Translations under genes and position numbers: made by a program
Shown: positions 6,635 through 16,600 of the stretch, piece after piece
Layout: the number at the start of each line of letters is the position of its first letter
Position numbering within the stretch: the first letter of the stretch is position 1
The notes under the pieces: model-generated
Database searches by the model: none
What the model saw: the letters and a program-made list of their open reading frames with translations, nothing else
What the model was told of the DNA's origin: nothing
Assembly (NCBI RefSeq): GCF_002256775.1
Contig: NZ_NCII01000033.1
Span: forward strand, 1-61,337
DNA: 61,337 nt
Source: Novosphingobium sp. 17-62-19
GTDB lineage: Bacteria > Pseudomonadota > Alphaproteobacteria > Sphingomonadales > Sphingomonadaceae
Direction: 5' to 3'

Positions 6635-9351
6635 GAAATCCCCTCGGGCCGCTTTGGCGCAGTCTGTTGTTCAGAAACACCGCCACTCACACTTTGTAAA
6701 GCCACATCGAGCGTCACGCGACGGATCGGTGTTCCCACAGGGAAGGCCGAGAGCAATCGCGAAGGGAAGGCGGAAGACAGCACCACGAAATGCCCCTTGT
6801 CCCCGGAAGAACGGATCAGCCGCCCGAACGCCTGCGCCAGCCGCGCACGGATAATTCGGTCGTCATAGGCAGAGCCGCCTCCTGCCAGCCGCCGCGCACG
6901 GTGCAGGATCGAAGGCTTGGGCCACGGCACCTGTTCCATCACCACCAGCCGCAGCGAATGGCCGGGCACGTCCACCCCGTCACGCAAGGCATCTGTCCCC
7001 AACAGCGACGCGCGCGGATCATCGCGGAATATGTCTACCAGCGTGCCCGTATCAATCGGATCGACATGTTGCGCAAACAGAGCAAGGCCGCTGCGCGCCA
7101 GCCGGTCAGCGATCCGGCCATAGACCGCCCGCAGCCGCCGGATGGCGGTAAACAGCCCCAGCACACCACCGCCAGAAGCCTCGATCAGCCGCCCATATGC
7201 CGCCGCCAGCGCCGGAATATCGCCCTTCGGCACATCGGTCACGATCAGCACTTCGGCCTGATTGGCATAGTCGAACGGGCTTTCCGCACCGAACAAGCGC
7301 GGATTCACATCCAGATGCGGCGCGCCACTACGTTGGACAGCGCTTGACCAGTCCTCGCCATCGCGCAGTGTGGCCGATGTCATCATCACCCCGTGTGAAG
7401 GCGCCAGCACGCTTTCGGCAAAGGGCTTCATTGGATCGAGATAATGCCGGTGCAGCCCCACATCCCACTCGCGCCCGTCCGAACGCTCGACCGCAATCCA
7501 GTCGACGAAATCAGGATCGCCCGGCCCGCCCAGCCGCGCCAGCAGCGCAATCCACCCGGCGATCAGATCGCTGCGCCAGCCAATTGCCCCGCGCGCGCCT
7601 TCGATCCGCGCGCGCGCCGGGCCATCCAGCCAGTCCGGCCCATCCTCGATCAGCGCTTCCAGCCGCAACCCCAGCCGCACCAGTGGCTTGCGCAAGGATT
7701 CCAGTGCTTCCTGCGCTCGCCCGGCCACTTCGATGAACGCGCCGTCCAGTTGCGCAATTTCCGTTTCCAGACCATAGCCCGCTTCCTGTCCACCGCTTTC
7801 ATCGCGTGCATAGGCCAGCGCCCGTGCCGCGCTGAGCAGTTCTTCCATCGGCCCTGACGGTGTGCCTTCCACCACGCGCGCCAGCCAGCCTTCAGAGGGC
7901 AGAGCCTCTGCCGCCGTGCGCGCCTGCGCAATGGCGCGCTCGCCTTCCTCGTCATAGCTAGCCACATCGGCGAGCCGCGCCGAAAGCCCGCGCCGCCGTC
8001 CGCGTGATTTGCCCTCTGGCCCGATCACCCAGCGGCGCAGTTCAATCGTTTCCGCCCCGGTAATGGCTGCCGAAAACGTTGAGTCCGCAGCTTCAAACAC
8101 GTGATGGCCTTCGTCGAACACGATCCGCGTCGGCCGTTGCGCCGCATCGCGTCCGCGCGCCGCGTTGACCATCACCAGCGCATGGTTGGCGATCACCAGT
8201 TCCGCATCGGCAGAGGCCCGCGCCGCGCGCTCGATGAAGCACTTGCGATAGTGCGGGCACCCTGCATAGACGCATTCGCCGCGCTGGTCGGTCAGCGCGG
8301 CAATCCCGCGCTTGCGGAACAGCGTGCCCAGCCACCCGGGCAAATCGCCGCCCACCATATCTCCATCCTGGCTGAACGCGGCCCAGCGCGCCACAAGTTG
8401 CGCCAGCACTGCCGCCCGTCCGCCAAAGCCGCCTTGCAGGGCATCCTCAAGGTTCAGCAGGCACAGGTAGTTCTCTCTCCCCTTGCGCACCACCACAGGC
8501 GGTTTGCCATTCCGCTCCGGCGGAAACGCCCGACGGCTTTCGCGCCGCAATTGCCGCTGCAACGCCTTGGTATAAGTCGAAACCCACACCGTCCCGCCCG
8601 ATTGTTCGGCCCACAGCGATGCAGGCGCTAGATAGCCGAACGTCTTGCCCGTCCCGGTCCCCGCCTGCGCCAGCACCACATGCGGTTGGCGTTGATCCCG
8701 GCGTGGTGCAAACATCCGCCCCGCCTCGCGCGCATAGGCTTGCTGCGCGGGACGGCTTTCGGCGTCAACGCCGGTCAGTTGCGCCAGCCGTGCCACCACA
8801 GCTTCGTCCGAAAGCAAAACCTGTGCAGGCTGCGGGCGATCCGCTGTCTCTTCCCATTCAGGCAGGCGCGTAAACAGCCAGCGTTCAGCGCGTTGTGGCT
8901 TTTTGATACGTGGTGTCAGCAGTGTTGCCCATGGCCAGCGCATCCGTATCAGAGATTGCAGCGCCGTCCATGCACCCTCACGCTCGGCCCAGTCTTCACG
9001 CTCGCACGTTGCAAGAAGCGCCTCTGCTGCTTGCTGCAACAGCAGAGGCACCGCATCGTCACCCACAGGCTCAGGCAAATCAAGCGTGTGGGCCAGGCCT
9101 TTGGGCGTTGGCACCATGAATTTGGCCGGGTGAATGAACGCAAACAGTTCCAGAAGATCCAGCCCTGACAGATCAGGATAACCCAATCGGCTGGCGACCA
9201 GCGGCGCATTAAGCATCAGGAGCGGCGTATCGGCTGCCGCCACAATTGCATCGCCCTTGCTAACCCCGCGCGTGGAAAATCCGTCGCGCAACCAGCATCC
9301 GCCGTGGCTGGCATGAATCGCAGGAAGCGATAGGGTTGGGGTCTCGGTCAC
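6631..9351 (-). CDS. ATP-dependent DNA helicase, DinG/XPD family
   Basis: A 906-aa superfamily 2 helicase. The Walker A motif AGTGTGKT (Lys236) and the DEAH-type box FDEGHHVFE are clear. Between them lie the iron-sulfur cysteines CVYAGCPHYRKC, the hallmark of XPD/DinG/Rad3 helicases. The C-terminal GTDALRDGVDVPGHSLRLVV and QAFGRLIRSSGDKG correspond to motifs V and VI. The roughly 200-residue N-terminal extension before Walker A is alphaproteobacterial in style and has no recognised nuclease motif. The likely role is 5'-3' unwinding in DNA repair or R-loop removal. It is divergent from the flagellin gene across a 174-bp gap. Confidence 0.92.
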   Translation of the reverse strand: MTETPTLSLPAIHASHGGCWLRDGFSTRGVSKGDAIVAAADTPLLMLNAPLVASRLGYPDLSGLDLLELFAFIHPAKFMVPTPKGLAHTLDLPEPVGDDAVPLLLQQAAEALLATCEREDWAEREGAWTALQSLIRMRWPWATLLTPRIKKPQRAERWLFTRLPEWEETADRPQPAQVLLSDEAVVARLAQLTGVDAESRPAQQAYAREAGRMFAPRRDQRQPHVVLAQAGTGTGKTFGYLAPASLWAEQSGGTVWVSTYTKALQRQLRRESRRAFPPERNGKPPVVVRKGRENYLCLLNLEDALQGGFGGRAAVLAQLVARWAAFSQDGDMVGGDLPGWLGTLFRKRGIAALTDQRGECVYAGCPHYRKCFIERAARASADAELVIANHALVMVNAARGRDAAQRPTRIVFDEGHHVFEAADSTFSAAITGAETIELRRWVIGPEGKSRGRRRGLSARLADVASYDEEGERAIAQARTAAEALPSEGWLARVVEGTPSGPMEELLSAARALAYARDESGGQEAGYGLETEIAQLDGAFIEVAGRAQEALESLRKPLVRLGLRLEALIEDGPDWLDGPARARIEGARGAIGWRSDLIAGWIALLARLGGPGDPDFVDWIAVERSDGREWDVGLHRHYLDPMKPFAESVLAPSHGVMMTSATLRDGEDWSSAVQRSGAPHLDVNPRLFGAESPFDYANQAEVLIVTDVPKGDIPALAAAYGRLIEASGGGVLGLFTAIRRLRAVYGRIADRLARSGLALFAQHVDPIDTGTLVDIFRDDPRASLLGTDALRDGVDVPGHSLRLVVMEQVPWPKPSILHRARRLAGGGSAYDDRIIRARLAQAFGRLIRSSGDKGHFVVLSSAFPSRLLSAFPVGTPIRRVTLDVALQSVSGGVSEQQTAPKRPEGIS

Positions 9352-9525
9352 GGCCTAGCGATAGAACAGGAATGGAACACGCGGCAAGCCTGAACCCACC
9401 CCAAAAAATCCTGCCCACCGATTAACCAGCCCCCTTAAACTTTGCGCGGGCTCACCGTCCTTCTCGCTGGGAACCTTTTACCGACGCGGCTTATCCCCGC
9501 TTCGGCCCATAGTGGAGAATGGGAA

Positions 9526-10419
9526 ATGGCAGTCATCAACACCAATATCAGCGCGGTCCGTGCGACCAACGCTTCAAATTCAGCGAACAAGATGCTCGGC
9601 GTAGCCATGGAGCGCCTGTCCACCGGCAAGCGCATCAATGGCGCCAAGGACGACGCAGCCGGCCTTGCGATCACCACGACCATGACCTCGCAGATCAAGG
9701 GTATGAGCCAGGGCGTGCGCAATGCGAACGACGGCATCAGCCTTGCTCAGACCGCCGATGGCGCGCTTAACGAAGTCACCGCGATGCTGCAGCGCATCCG
9801 TGAACTCGCCGTGCAGGCCGCATCGGGCACCTATCAGGGCTCCGACCGTGATGCGATGCAGTCGGAAGTGGAAAACCTCACCAGCCAGGTCAGCGAAGTG
9901 CTGACCAAGACCAAGTTCAACGGCAACGATCTGTTCGCTGTCGCCACGGCTCCGGTCGCCGCTGACAACCTCGATTTCGTTATCCAGACCGGCGCTGAAA
10001 CCAATGACACAGTGACGCTCGTCAGCGTGGCCTTCGATGGCGACGTGCTGTTTGGAACGGGCAACACTGCCTACACGGCGGCCGGCACTCAGTCACTGAA
10101 GGTCAATGATACCGTCGCCGGTGATAACAGTGGGTCGGCTAACGCGACCGCCACAATTACCAACGTCGATGACGCACTTGCCGCCGTCAGTGCCACTCGG
10201 GCAGGCCTTGGTGCAGGGCAAAACCGCCTTGAATCGGTGATCAACAACCTCAACGACAACGTGACGAACCTGTCGGACGCCCGCTCGCGCATTCTGGACA
10301 CCGACTATTCGGCAGAAACTACGCAGATGGCCAAGGCGCAGATCCTGTCGCAGGCTTCGACAGCGATGATCGCGCAGGCCAATCAGGCCCAGCAGAACGT
10401 CCTGTCGCTGCTGAAGTAA
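9526..10419 (+). CDS. Flagellin
   Basis: A 297-aa flagellin with the conserved N-terminal D0/D1 region ([32 protein letters not shown]) and C-terminal D1/D0 region ([28 protein letters not shown]). The central exposed part, about residues 150-210, is short, so the filament would be thin-walled and compact. The ATG at 9526 is preceded by GGAG and matches the universal flagellin start. No other flagellar gene is present within the window. A strong terminator follows at 10474, so it is monocistronic. Confidence 0.96.
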   Translation: MAVINTNISAVRATNASNSANKMLGVAMERLSTGKRINGAKDDAAGLAITTTMTSQIKGMSQGVRNANDGISLAQTADGALNEVTAMLQRIRELAVQAASGTYQGSDRDAMQSEVENLTSQVSEVLTKTKFNGNDLFAVATAPVAADNLDFVIQTGAETNDTVTLVSVAFDGDVLFGTGNTAYTAAGTQSLKVNDTVAGDNSGSANATATITNVDDALAAVSATRAGLGAGQNRLESVINNLNDNVTNLSDARSRILDTDYSAETTQMAKAQILSQASTAMIAQANQAQQNVLSLLK

Positions 10420-10473
10420 GCATGACTTCTCGCTTCTGAAGATTGCCTCCCTTCAGAAGCACCTCCACGGAAC

Positions 10474-10505
10474 GGCGGGACCGCGTGAGCGCGGCCCCGC
10501 CTTTT
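10474..10505 (+). terminator. Intrinsic terminator after flagellin
   Basis: A 12-bp GC-rich stem (GGCGGGACCGCG and CGCGGCCCCGCC, one A-C mismatch) closes a TGAG loop and is followed by TTTT. It lies 55 bp after the flagellin stop. Confidence 0.85.
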
Positions 10506-10735
10506 CGGCGTTTTCCTACAGCGCAGGCGTTGTGATAGGCAGCGGAAATGCTGTCGTTGTCCGCCATCTACCTCTCTTCCAACGTCACCCCGGGCTCGAC
10601 CCGGCGTCCCGCCTTCTTGCCGCAAATTCCGCGCCAACCGGGCGATGACAGTTTTCCTCTGGACTGTGTAAACCCCGTAAACCCCTTCAGCTTTCGCTTG
10701 CGAAACCTGAACAGCCGCGCAAAAGGGCGGGCACT

Positions 10736-12340
10736 ATGACAGACGCTATCCACACCGCCGCCCAGACCTCCAAGGCATGGCCCTTCGAGGAAGCCCGCAA
10801 GCTCATCAAGCGCTTTCCGGGCGGCAAACGCGATGCCTCTGGCGAACTGGTGCCTGTGCTGTTCGAAACCGGCTACGGACCGTCGGGCCTGCCGCACATC
10901 GGCACGTTTCAGGAAGTTCTGCGCACCACTTTCGTCCGCCGCGCCTATGAAGTGCTGACAGGCGGCCATCCCACGCGCCTCGTTGCCTTTTCGGACGATA
11001 TGGACGGGCTGCGCAAGGTGCCCGACAATGTGCCCAACAAGGCGCTGCTCGATGCACACCTCGGCCACCCACTCAGCCGCATTCCCGATCCGTTCGAGAA
11101 GTTTGAAAGCTTCGCACACCACAACAACGCGATGCTGCGCGATTTTCTCGATCGCTTCGGCTTCGATTACGAGTTCGTCTCGGCTTCCGACCGCTACAAT
11201 GCAGGGGCGTTCGACGATGCGCTGAAGAACGTGCTGCGCAACTGGCAGGCGATCATGGACATCATGCTCCCCACCTTGCGCGAAGAGCGCCGCAAGACCT
11301 ATTCCCCGGTCCTCCCCGTCTCGCCCACCACGGGCGAAGTGCTGCAGGTTCCGGTCGAAGTGGTGGACGCCGAAGCCGGCATCGTCCGCTTCACCGACAG
11401 CAATGGTGAAGTGATCGAACATACCGTGCTCGGCGGCTGGTCCAAGCTGCAGTGGAAGGTCGATTGGGCGATGCGCTGGGTCGCGTTGGGCGTCGACTAC
11501 GAGATGTGCGGCAAGGACCTGACCGACAGCGTCACCCAGTCCGGCAAGATCGCCCGCGTGCTGGGCGGCCAGCGTCCCGAAGGCCTGATCTACGAACTCT
11601 TCCTTGATGAGAAGGGCGAGAAGATCTCCAAGTCCAAGGGCAACGGCCTGACCATCGAGCAGTGGCTCGAATATGGCAGCGAGGAATCGCTCGGCTTCTA
11701 CCTGTTCCGCGAACCCAAGAGCGCGAAGTCGCTCCATGTCGGCATCATCCCCCGCGCGGTCGACGAATACTGGCAGTTCCGCGAAAAGCTGCCCGCGCAG
11801 CCGGTCGAGCAGCAACTCGGTAATCCGGTGTGGCACCTGTTGCGCACCAACGGTTACCACGGGGGCGAGGGTGACAGCCTGCCGGTAACGTACGGCCTCT
11901 TGCTCAACCTCGTCGGCGTGCTGGGCGCATCGGCTACGCGTGAGCAGGTCTGGTCCTACCTCGGCAACTATGTCGAGAACGCAGACGCCGCCGCACACCC
12001 GGCGCTCGACGGTCTGGTCACCCGCGCGCTCGCCTACAATCGCGATTTCATCGCGCCCACGCTCCAGCGCCGCAAGCCGGAGAGCAACGAAGCGCAGGCT
12101 CTGGCCGCACTCGACGAGGAACTGGCGGGCACGTCAGATGACGCGACGGCAGAGGAACTGCAGAACATCGTCTACGAGATCGGCAAGGACCCGCACTACG
12201 GCTTCGAACAGCTGCGCGATTGGTTCAAATGCCTCTACGAAACGCTGCTCGGGTCCAGCGCCGGGCCGCGCATGGGCAGCTTCATCGCGCTCTACGGCGT
12301 TGAAAACACGCGCAAACTGATCGCCGAAGCGCTGGACTGA
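10736..12340 (+). CDS. lysK: Lysyl-tRNA synthetase, class I
   Basis: The class I (archaeal-type) LysRS charges tRNA-Lys. The HIGH-like motif is GPSGLPHIG near residue 48, and the KMSKS motif is EKISKSKGNG near residue 298. The 534-aa length fits bacterial members, and the C-terminal half is the all-helical anticodon-binding cage. Many alphaproteobacteria carry this form in place of the class II enzyme. The upstream 230 bp contains a degenerate palindrome near 10585-10610 and a short direct repeat of GTAAACCCC near 10668-10684. No T-box leader is apparent. Confidence 0.96.
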   Translation: MTDAIHTAAQTSKAWPFEEARKLIKRFPGGKRDASGELVPVLFETGYGPSGLPHIGTFQEVLRTTFVRRAYEVLTGGHPTRLVAFSDDMDGLRKVPDNVPNKALLDAHLGHPLSRIPDPFEKFESFAHHNNAMLRDFLDRFGFDYEFVSASDRYNAGAFDDALKNVLRNWQAIMDIMLPTLREERRKTYSPVLPVSPTTGEVLQVPVEVVDAEAGIVRFTDSNGEVIEHTVLGGWSKLQWKVDWAMRWVALGVDYEMCGKDLTDSVTQSGKIARVLGGQRPEGLIYELFLDEKGEKISKSKGNGLTIEQWLEYGSEESLGFYLFREPKSAKSLHVGIIPRAVDEYWQFREKLPAQPVEQQLGNPVWHLLRTNGYHGGEGDSLPVTYGLLLNLVGVLGASATREQVWSYLGNYVENADAAAHPALDGLVTRALAYNRDFIAPTLQRRKPESNEAQALAALDEELAGTSDDATAEELQNIVYEIGKDPHYGFEQLRDWFKCLYETLLGSSAGPRMGSFIALYGVENTRKLIAEALD

Positions 12341-12356
12341 CAGGGGCAGGTGCTGA

Positions 12357-13502
12357 TCAGTCGCGGATGACGTGCGGCACAAACCGCGCGCCGTTTGCGG
12401 TGATCAGGCCGTCCTCGCGGATGCCAAGCCCGGCAGCCTTGCCGCCGACGATCCAACTGCCCAGTACCGGATAACCTCGCCCAAAGTCGCGCAAGGGGTA
12501 GCGTTGCTGATAGACCAGCCGGTCGGTTGAATATTCACCGCCGCTGCTGGCGATGACCTGTCCATCGGCCACCACTTCAATATTGGCCCCCTCGCGCGAC
12601 AGGATCGGCTTGGACACATAGTCACCGCTGACCATGCGGGGATCGAGCGTTGCTGGCAGCAGGTTTTTGTGGCCGTGGAACATGTCCCACAGGATCGCCA
12701 GCACGGCCTTGTTGCTCCACATCATCTTCCACACCGGCTCAAGCCAGATGGTATTGGTCAGATGCGGGATGATCGGCTGGCCGAACGGTTCCACCGCGAT
12801 CCATTCCCACGGATAGAGCTTGAACAACGCGGTAATCAGGCCGTCATCCTGATCGACGATGCGCCCCTTGGCATCAATGCCAAGCTGTTCGATCAGCAGG
12901 CCATGTGTTTCCAGACCCGCCTGTTGCGCCAGATCGCGCATGTAGGTCGTGGTCATGGTGTCTTCGTGAACTTCATCGCCCACATGCGCAAACCACAGGC
13001 GGCGTCCCGGCAGGGCGGGGGAGATCAGTTGCCAGCGTTCGATCAGGCGTTCGTGCAGGCTGTTGAACTGATCAAGATCGGGAAACACCGCTTCTTTCCA
13101 GTACCACTGGACGATCGATGTTTCGAGCAGCGACGTTGGTGTGTCGCAATTGTATTCCAGCAGCTTGGGCGCGCCGGTGCCGTCCCACGCAAAGTCGAAG
13201 CGTCCGAAATCGAGCGCGGGGACCTGCTTGGCCCAGGCGTTGCGCACGGCAGCGTGATAGCTTTGCGGGATGCCGCAGGCGGCCAATAGCCGCTCGTCCT
13301 CCACGATGCGCGCGCCCGCTTCGATGTAGAGCGCATGAACGGCATCGGTCGCGTCTTCCAGCGTATCGATCTGTTCAAGCGTGAATTCGTAGCAAGCGGA
13401 CTCATCCCAATAAGGACCGTCGACGTCGCTATGCCATAACAGGCCAAGTTCTCCGACGGCGCTTTGCCAATCGGCGCGTGGTTCCAGCGTGATACGGCGC
13501 AT
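12357..13502 (-). CDS. Glutathionylspermidine synthase family protein (YgiC-like)
   Basis: A 381-aa ATP-grasp protein of the GSP_synth family. Typical stretches are FDFAWDGTGAPKLLEYNCDTPT (substrate pocket), TNTIWLEPVWKMMWSNKAVLAILW and the terminal GSWIVGGKAAGLGIREDGLIT. It lacks the N-terminal amidase domain of the bifunctional E. coli Gss, so it resembles YgiC/YjfC, whose natural substrate is not settled. It follows the small lipoprotein gene by 3 bp on the same strand, like ygiB-ygiC of enterobacteria. It is convergent with lysK. Confidence 0.9.
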   Translation of the reverse strand: MRRITLEPRADWQSAVGELGLLWHSDVDGPYWDESACYEFTLEQIDTLEDATDAVHALYIEAGARIVEDERLLAACGIPQSYHAAVRNAWAKQVPALDFGRFDFAWDGTGAPKLLEYNCDTPTSLLETSIVQWYWKEAVFPDLDQFNSLHERLIERWQLISPALPGRRLWFAHVGDEVHEDTMTTTYMRDLAQQAGLETHGLLIEQLGIDAKGRIVDQDDGLITALFKLYPWEWIAVEPFGQPIIPHLTNTIWLEPVWKMMWSNKAVLAILWDMFHGHKNLLPATLDPRMVSGDYVSKPILSREGANIEVVADGQVIASSGGEYSTDRLVYQQRYPLRDFGRGYPVLGSWIVGGKAAGLGIREDGLITANGARFVPHVIRD

Positions 13503-13505
13503 GGA

Positions 13506-13922
13506 TCAGGACCGGCTGCTGGCGAACTTGCTGCCGCTCGATCCAAGCCCGGCACGCGAAGTTGCCGGCGAACGGACGATGTTGGTCGATGCCGGGGCCG
13601 CAGCATATTGTGCGCCCTTCGTGGCAAAGTGGCTGCCGGTGAAGCCCCGGTTGGGATCGTTGATGTTGTCACCGCGATGCGGGATGATGCCATTGCGCCC
13701 GATGTAGTACCAGAGGAAGGCCGATGACAGGCCACCGCCCGAACGCGCACCGGGTTTTCCACACTGTGAATCCTCTACGCGGGTTCCGTCCTGATCGACG
13801 CACACGGCGGTGTCCCGTTCGGCCAGAACGTCCTTGTCGTTGGCACTCTTTTCAGAGCAACCGCCAAGTGCGCTCAATGTTGCTGCCATTGCCGAGGTCA
13901 GTATGAGCTTTTTTTTGATCAT
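13506..13922 (-). CDS. Small lipoprotein, YgiB/DUF1190-like
   Basis: A 138-aa secreted lipoprotein. A lysine-rich start and hydrophobic segment end in the lipobox SALGGC (Cys22). The mature part has a Cys pair in ERDTAVCVDQDGTRVEDSQC, an aromatic segment FLWYYIGRNGI, then a low-complexity Gly/Ser/Ala tail. Composition, lipobox and position directly before a YgiC-like gene match YgiB (UPF0441/DUF1190). The similarity is in pattern rather than clear identity, so the assignment is moderate. The biochemical role is unknown. Confidence 0.72.
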   Translation of the reverse strand: MIKKKLILTSAMAATLSALGGCSEKSANDKDVLAERDTAVCVDQDGTRVEDSQCGKPGARSGGGLSSAFLWYYIGRNGIIPHRGDNINDPNRGFTGSHFATKGAQYAAAPASTNIVRSPATSRAGLGSSGSKFASSRS

Positions 13923-14015
13923 GCGCTTGCGCTTTCCGGCCGAAGATTGGTCGTGCCATCGGGTAAATAGCGGAGGATTCTTGCTAGGCGGTAAAAAAGC
14001 GGCCGATCAGGCTGG

Positions 14016-15929
14016 TTACCCGGTCTTGCCTTGCGCGGCGATCCACCCGCGCACTTTGCTTTCAAGCACCTGCATCGGCAAGGCCCCGCTGCCCAGAACC
14101 TGATCGTGAAACTGGCGAATGTCGAAGCGATCACCCAAAGCGGTTTCCGCCTCTTTGCGCAGCCGCTGGATCGTCAACGCGCCGATCTTGTAGGATAGCG
14201 CTTGCCCCGGAATGGCGATGTAGCGGTCCACTTCGGCCTCGGCATCGCTGCGGCCCATGCCGGAATTGCCGAGCATATAAGCCACCGCCTGTTCGCGATT
14301 CCAGCCTTTGGTGTGCAGCCCGGTATCGACCACCAGCCGCATCGCGCGCAGCATTTCGTCGTCCAGCGTGCCCCAATGCTGCATCGGATCCTTGTAGAAG
14401 CCCATCTCGTACCCGAGCGTTTCGGCATAGAGCGCCCAGCCTTCGATATAGGCTGTGTTGCCGCCGAACCGTTGGAAATCGGGGAGGGCGGTGTTCTCTT
14501 GTGCAAGGCTGATCTGGAAATGATGGCCCGGCGCTCCTTCGTGCAGATAAAGCGTAGAAATGCCGGTGAGAAAGCGGCTTTTCAGGTCATACGAATTGAA
14601 AAAGAACGTGCCCGGCAAGCGGCCATCGGGTGACCCTTGCGCATAGCTTCCCCCGGCTTCGAACTTCGCGCGATAGGGCGGATAAGACTGAATCTGCAGC
14701 GGTGTGCGCGGCAGGTGCAGGAAGTAGCGCGGGGCCAGCGCGTCGACCTTGCGGCCCACGGCGCGGAAACCCTCGGCCAGTTCGTTTTCGGTCCGGGGGT
14801 GGTACTTCGGATCGGTGCGGATGTGATCGAAGAAGCTGCGCAAAGGCCCGGAAAAGCCAAGTTCGCCCTTCACCTGCTCCATCTCACGCTGGATACGCGC
14901 AACCTCACCAAGTCCAAGGTCATGGACGGCTGCGGGGTCAAGGTCGAGCGTGGTGTTTATCCGCACCAGACGGCGATAAAGCGCCGAACCGCCGGGTGTG
15001 GCGGACAGTCCAACAGTTGCCCGCGCGGCTGGTCTGTATTCTTCGGCAAGGAACTGGCGAAGATTGCGATATGCCGGGTAGATGACTTTCGCAGTGACCT
15101 GATAAAGTTCCTGGCGAATTCTGGTGCGCTGTGCGGCCGGCATGGCATCGGGAAAGCTGCGCGCAGCAGCCATGAAGGGCGAGCGTTCAACCGGTTGCGC
15201 CAGCAATCCATCAATCTGCGCGATCATGTTGTCCACGGTCAGTCGTGGCTCTGTCACCCCGCTGGCCACCCCTTCGCGAAAGCGTGCAATGGCCTGATCG
15301 AACACTTTGGGCAGGGCGCGATGCCGTTCTATCAGCAGTTCGTAGTCGCCGCCGTTGTCCAGCACCAATCCGCTGCCCGGTGAGGACAGTTCTGGATAGG
15401 ATACGTGAAAGCCTCCAAAGTGATTGAACGGCTGGACTTCGGTCTGCGCCAACGATTCAGGCGAGAGCAGGGCCTGTTCGGCCTGCTTGGCATCCAACAT
15501 CACCGCGCGTGATATGCGGTGCCCTTCATCAAGTGCAGCCGGATCAATGTCGCCCAGATCGCCTAGCAGGCGGCTGTTGGCCTCACGCCGTTCGCGGGCA
15601 AGGCGGGGGGTGAACAGCAGCAGGAACTGGCTCGTGGGCACGCGCTTGCCCTGCTGCAACGCGCCCAGTGGATCAAGCGCAAGGCTTTGGCGAAGGTCCG
15701 CAGCAAAAAGCCGGTCCAGCGCGGTATTGGCAGAAAGTGGCGGGGTGGAAATAGATGAGGCTGTGCGCTGTTCTGGCAGGGTGCCAGGCTGGGCATCGAT
15801 CCGTGCCTTCGGTTCTGTCGCTACGGGCTTTGGAGCGCCGTGTTGCGCAGTTCCGGGTGACGAAGGGGCTGCCGTTGCAACAAGCAGGGACAGCGCAGCG
15901 CTACCAAGCGCGATCCGACGTATCAGCAC
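14016..15929 (-). CDS. DUF885 family secreted protein (putative metallo-carboxypeptidase-like)
   Basis: A roughly 640-aa protein with a signal peptide (LIRRIALGSAALSLLVATAA) followed by the DUF885 domain. The motif LHEGAPGHHFQISLA contains a zinc-type HExxxH arrangement. Downstream YIEGWALYAETLGYEMG supplies a further glutamate, as in this family, which is remotely related to M32/M3-type metallopeptidases. Peptidase activity is inferred. The start is uncertain: GTG codons at 15950, 15932 and 15929 all give a usable signal peptide, and 15929 overlaps the upstream gene's stop least. It is probably translated from the same message as the dioxygenase at 15923-16600. Confidence 0.83.
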   Translation of the reverse strand: MLIRRIALGSAALSLLVATAAPSSPGTAQHGAPKPVATEPKARIDAQPGTLPEQRTASSISTPPLSANTALDRLFAADLRQSLALDPLGALQQGKRVPTSQFLLLFTPRLARERREANSRLLGDLGDIDPAALDEGHRISRAVMLDAKQAEQALLSPESLAQTEVQPFNHFGGFHVSYPELSSPGSGLVLDNGGDYELLIERHRALPKVFDQAIARFREGVASGVTEPRLTVDNMIAQIDGLLAQPVERSPFMAAARSFPDAMPAAQRTRIRQELYQVTAKVIYPAYRNLRQFLAEEYRPAARATVGLSATPGGSALYRRLVRINTTLDLDPAAVHDLGLGEVARIQREMEQVKGELGFSGPLRSFFDHIRTDPKYHPRTENELAEGFRAVGRKVDALAPRYFLHLPRTPLQIQSYPPYRAKFEAGGSYAQGSPDGRLPGTFFFNSYDLKSRFLTGISTLYLHEGAPGHHFQISLAQENTALPDFQRFGGNTAYIEGWALYAETLGYEMGFYKDPMQHWGTLDDEMLRAMRLVVDTGLHTKGWNREQAVAYMLGNSGMGRSDAEAEVDRYIAIPGQALSYKIGALTIQRLRKEAETALGDRFDIRQFHDQVLGSGALPMQVLESKVRGWIAAQGKTG

Positions 15930-16600
15930 CACGGCCGTGCCCGATACCACTTGGTCAGGACATACTTCACGCCGCGTACCACCGGCATTCCGGCGTGCAT
16001 GGCGTTAGGATTGGGTGTGCCATCAGGCTTCATGTTGTTCCAGATCAGCAGGGCGCCTGGTTGGGGCGGGATGGACAGGGGCAGGCGGGTGAAGTCGGTC
16101 GTCCCGCCTTCCTCCACAGCATTGAGATAGGCCATTGCCGTCCAGCTACGCTGACCGCCACGCCTTTGTTCCGCATCCCAGAAATGTTGCGATGGCAAAA
16201 AGTGATCGTAGTGCCCCCGAAATTCCTGCCCTGGTTGATAGCGCTGGCCCTGGATCGTCTCGCCAAACGCAGGATCAATGCCCATCAGATCATCGATCCT
16301 GCGCTGCAGCATAATGATGAAAGGGTCGTTCGGATCGACGTCACCAGAGTAGCTGGTTCGCCCGGTTGCATCAGTCCCTTTGTAGGTTGGTGAAGGGCGC
16401 GCGACCGAATCGACGATAGTGATGAGCCTGCTGCATTCTGCTTCAGAGAAAAATCGCGCCACGCCAAATATTTCGAGATTGTCGACCGGCAGCCGATAGA
16501 CGCCTGCGTCCTGTTGCAGCCTATTGCGGACCGTTTCACCCACACGTTTCAGGGCAAGAGTCTCAGACGAAGAACGGGCGGTCTTTCGAAAAATCGACAT
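15923..16600 (-). CDS. Prolyl 4-hydroxylase-like 2-oxoglutarate/Fe(II) dioxygenase
   Basis: A 225-aa protein with the P4H fold in its C-terminal two thirds. The iron ligands are His130 and Asp132 in RGHYDHF and His202 in NAMHAGMPV. Lys212 in GVKYVLTKWYR would bind 2-oxoglutarate. It should hydroxylate a protein or peptide side chain, but the substrate is not indicated. There is no signal peptide, so it is cytoplasmic. The stop overlaps the beginning of the DUF885 gene, which suggests coupling. Confidence 0.88.
   Translation of the reverse strand: MSIFRKTARSSSETLALKRVGETVRNRLQQDAGVYRLPVDNLEIFGVARFFSEAECSRLITIVDSVARPSPTYKGTDATGRTSYSGDVDPNDPFIIMLQRRIDDLMGIDPAFGETIQGQRYQPGQEFRGHYDHFLPSQHFWDAEQRRGGQRSWTAMAYLNAVEEGGTTDFTRLPLSIPPQPGALLIWNNMKPDGTPNPNAMHAGMPVVRGVKYVLTKWYRARPWC

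Noticed and set aside
10568-11998. Long open frame (476 codons) on the minus strand across lysK
   Set aside because: It is antisense to the clearly recognised class I LysRS, and its translation has no family-like motif. High GC content creates such shadow frames.
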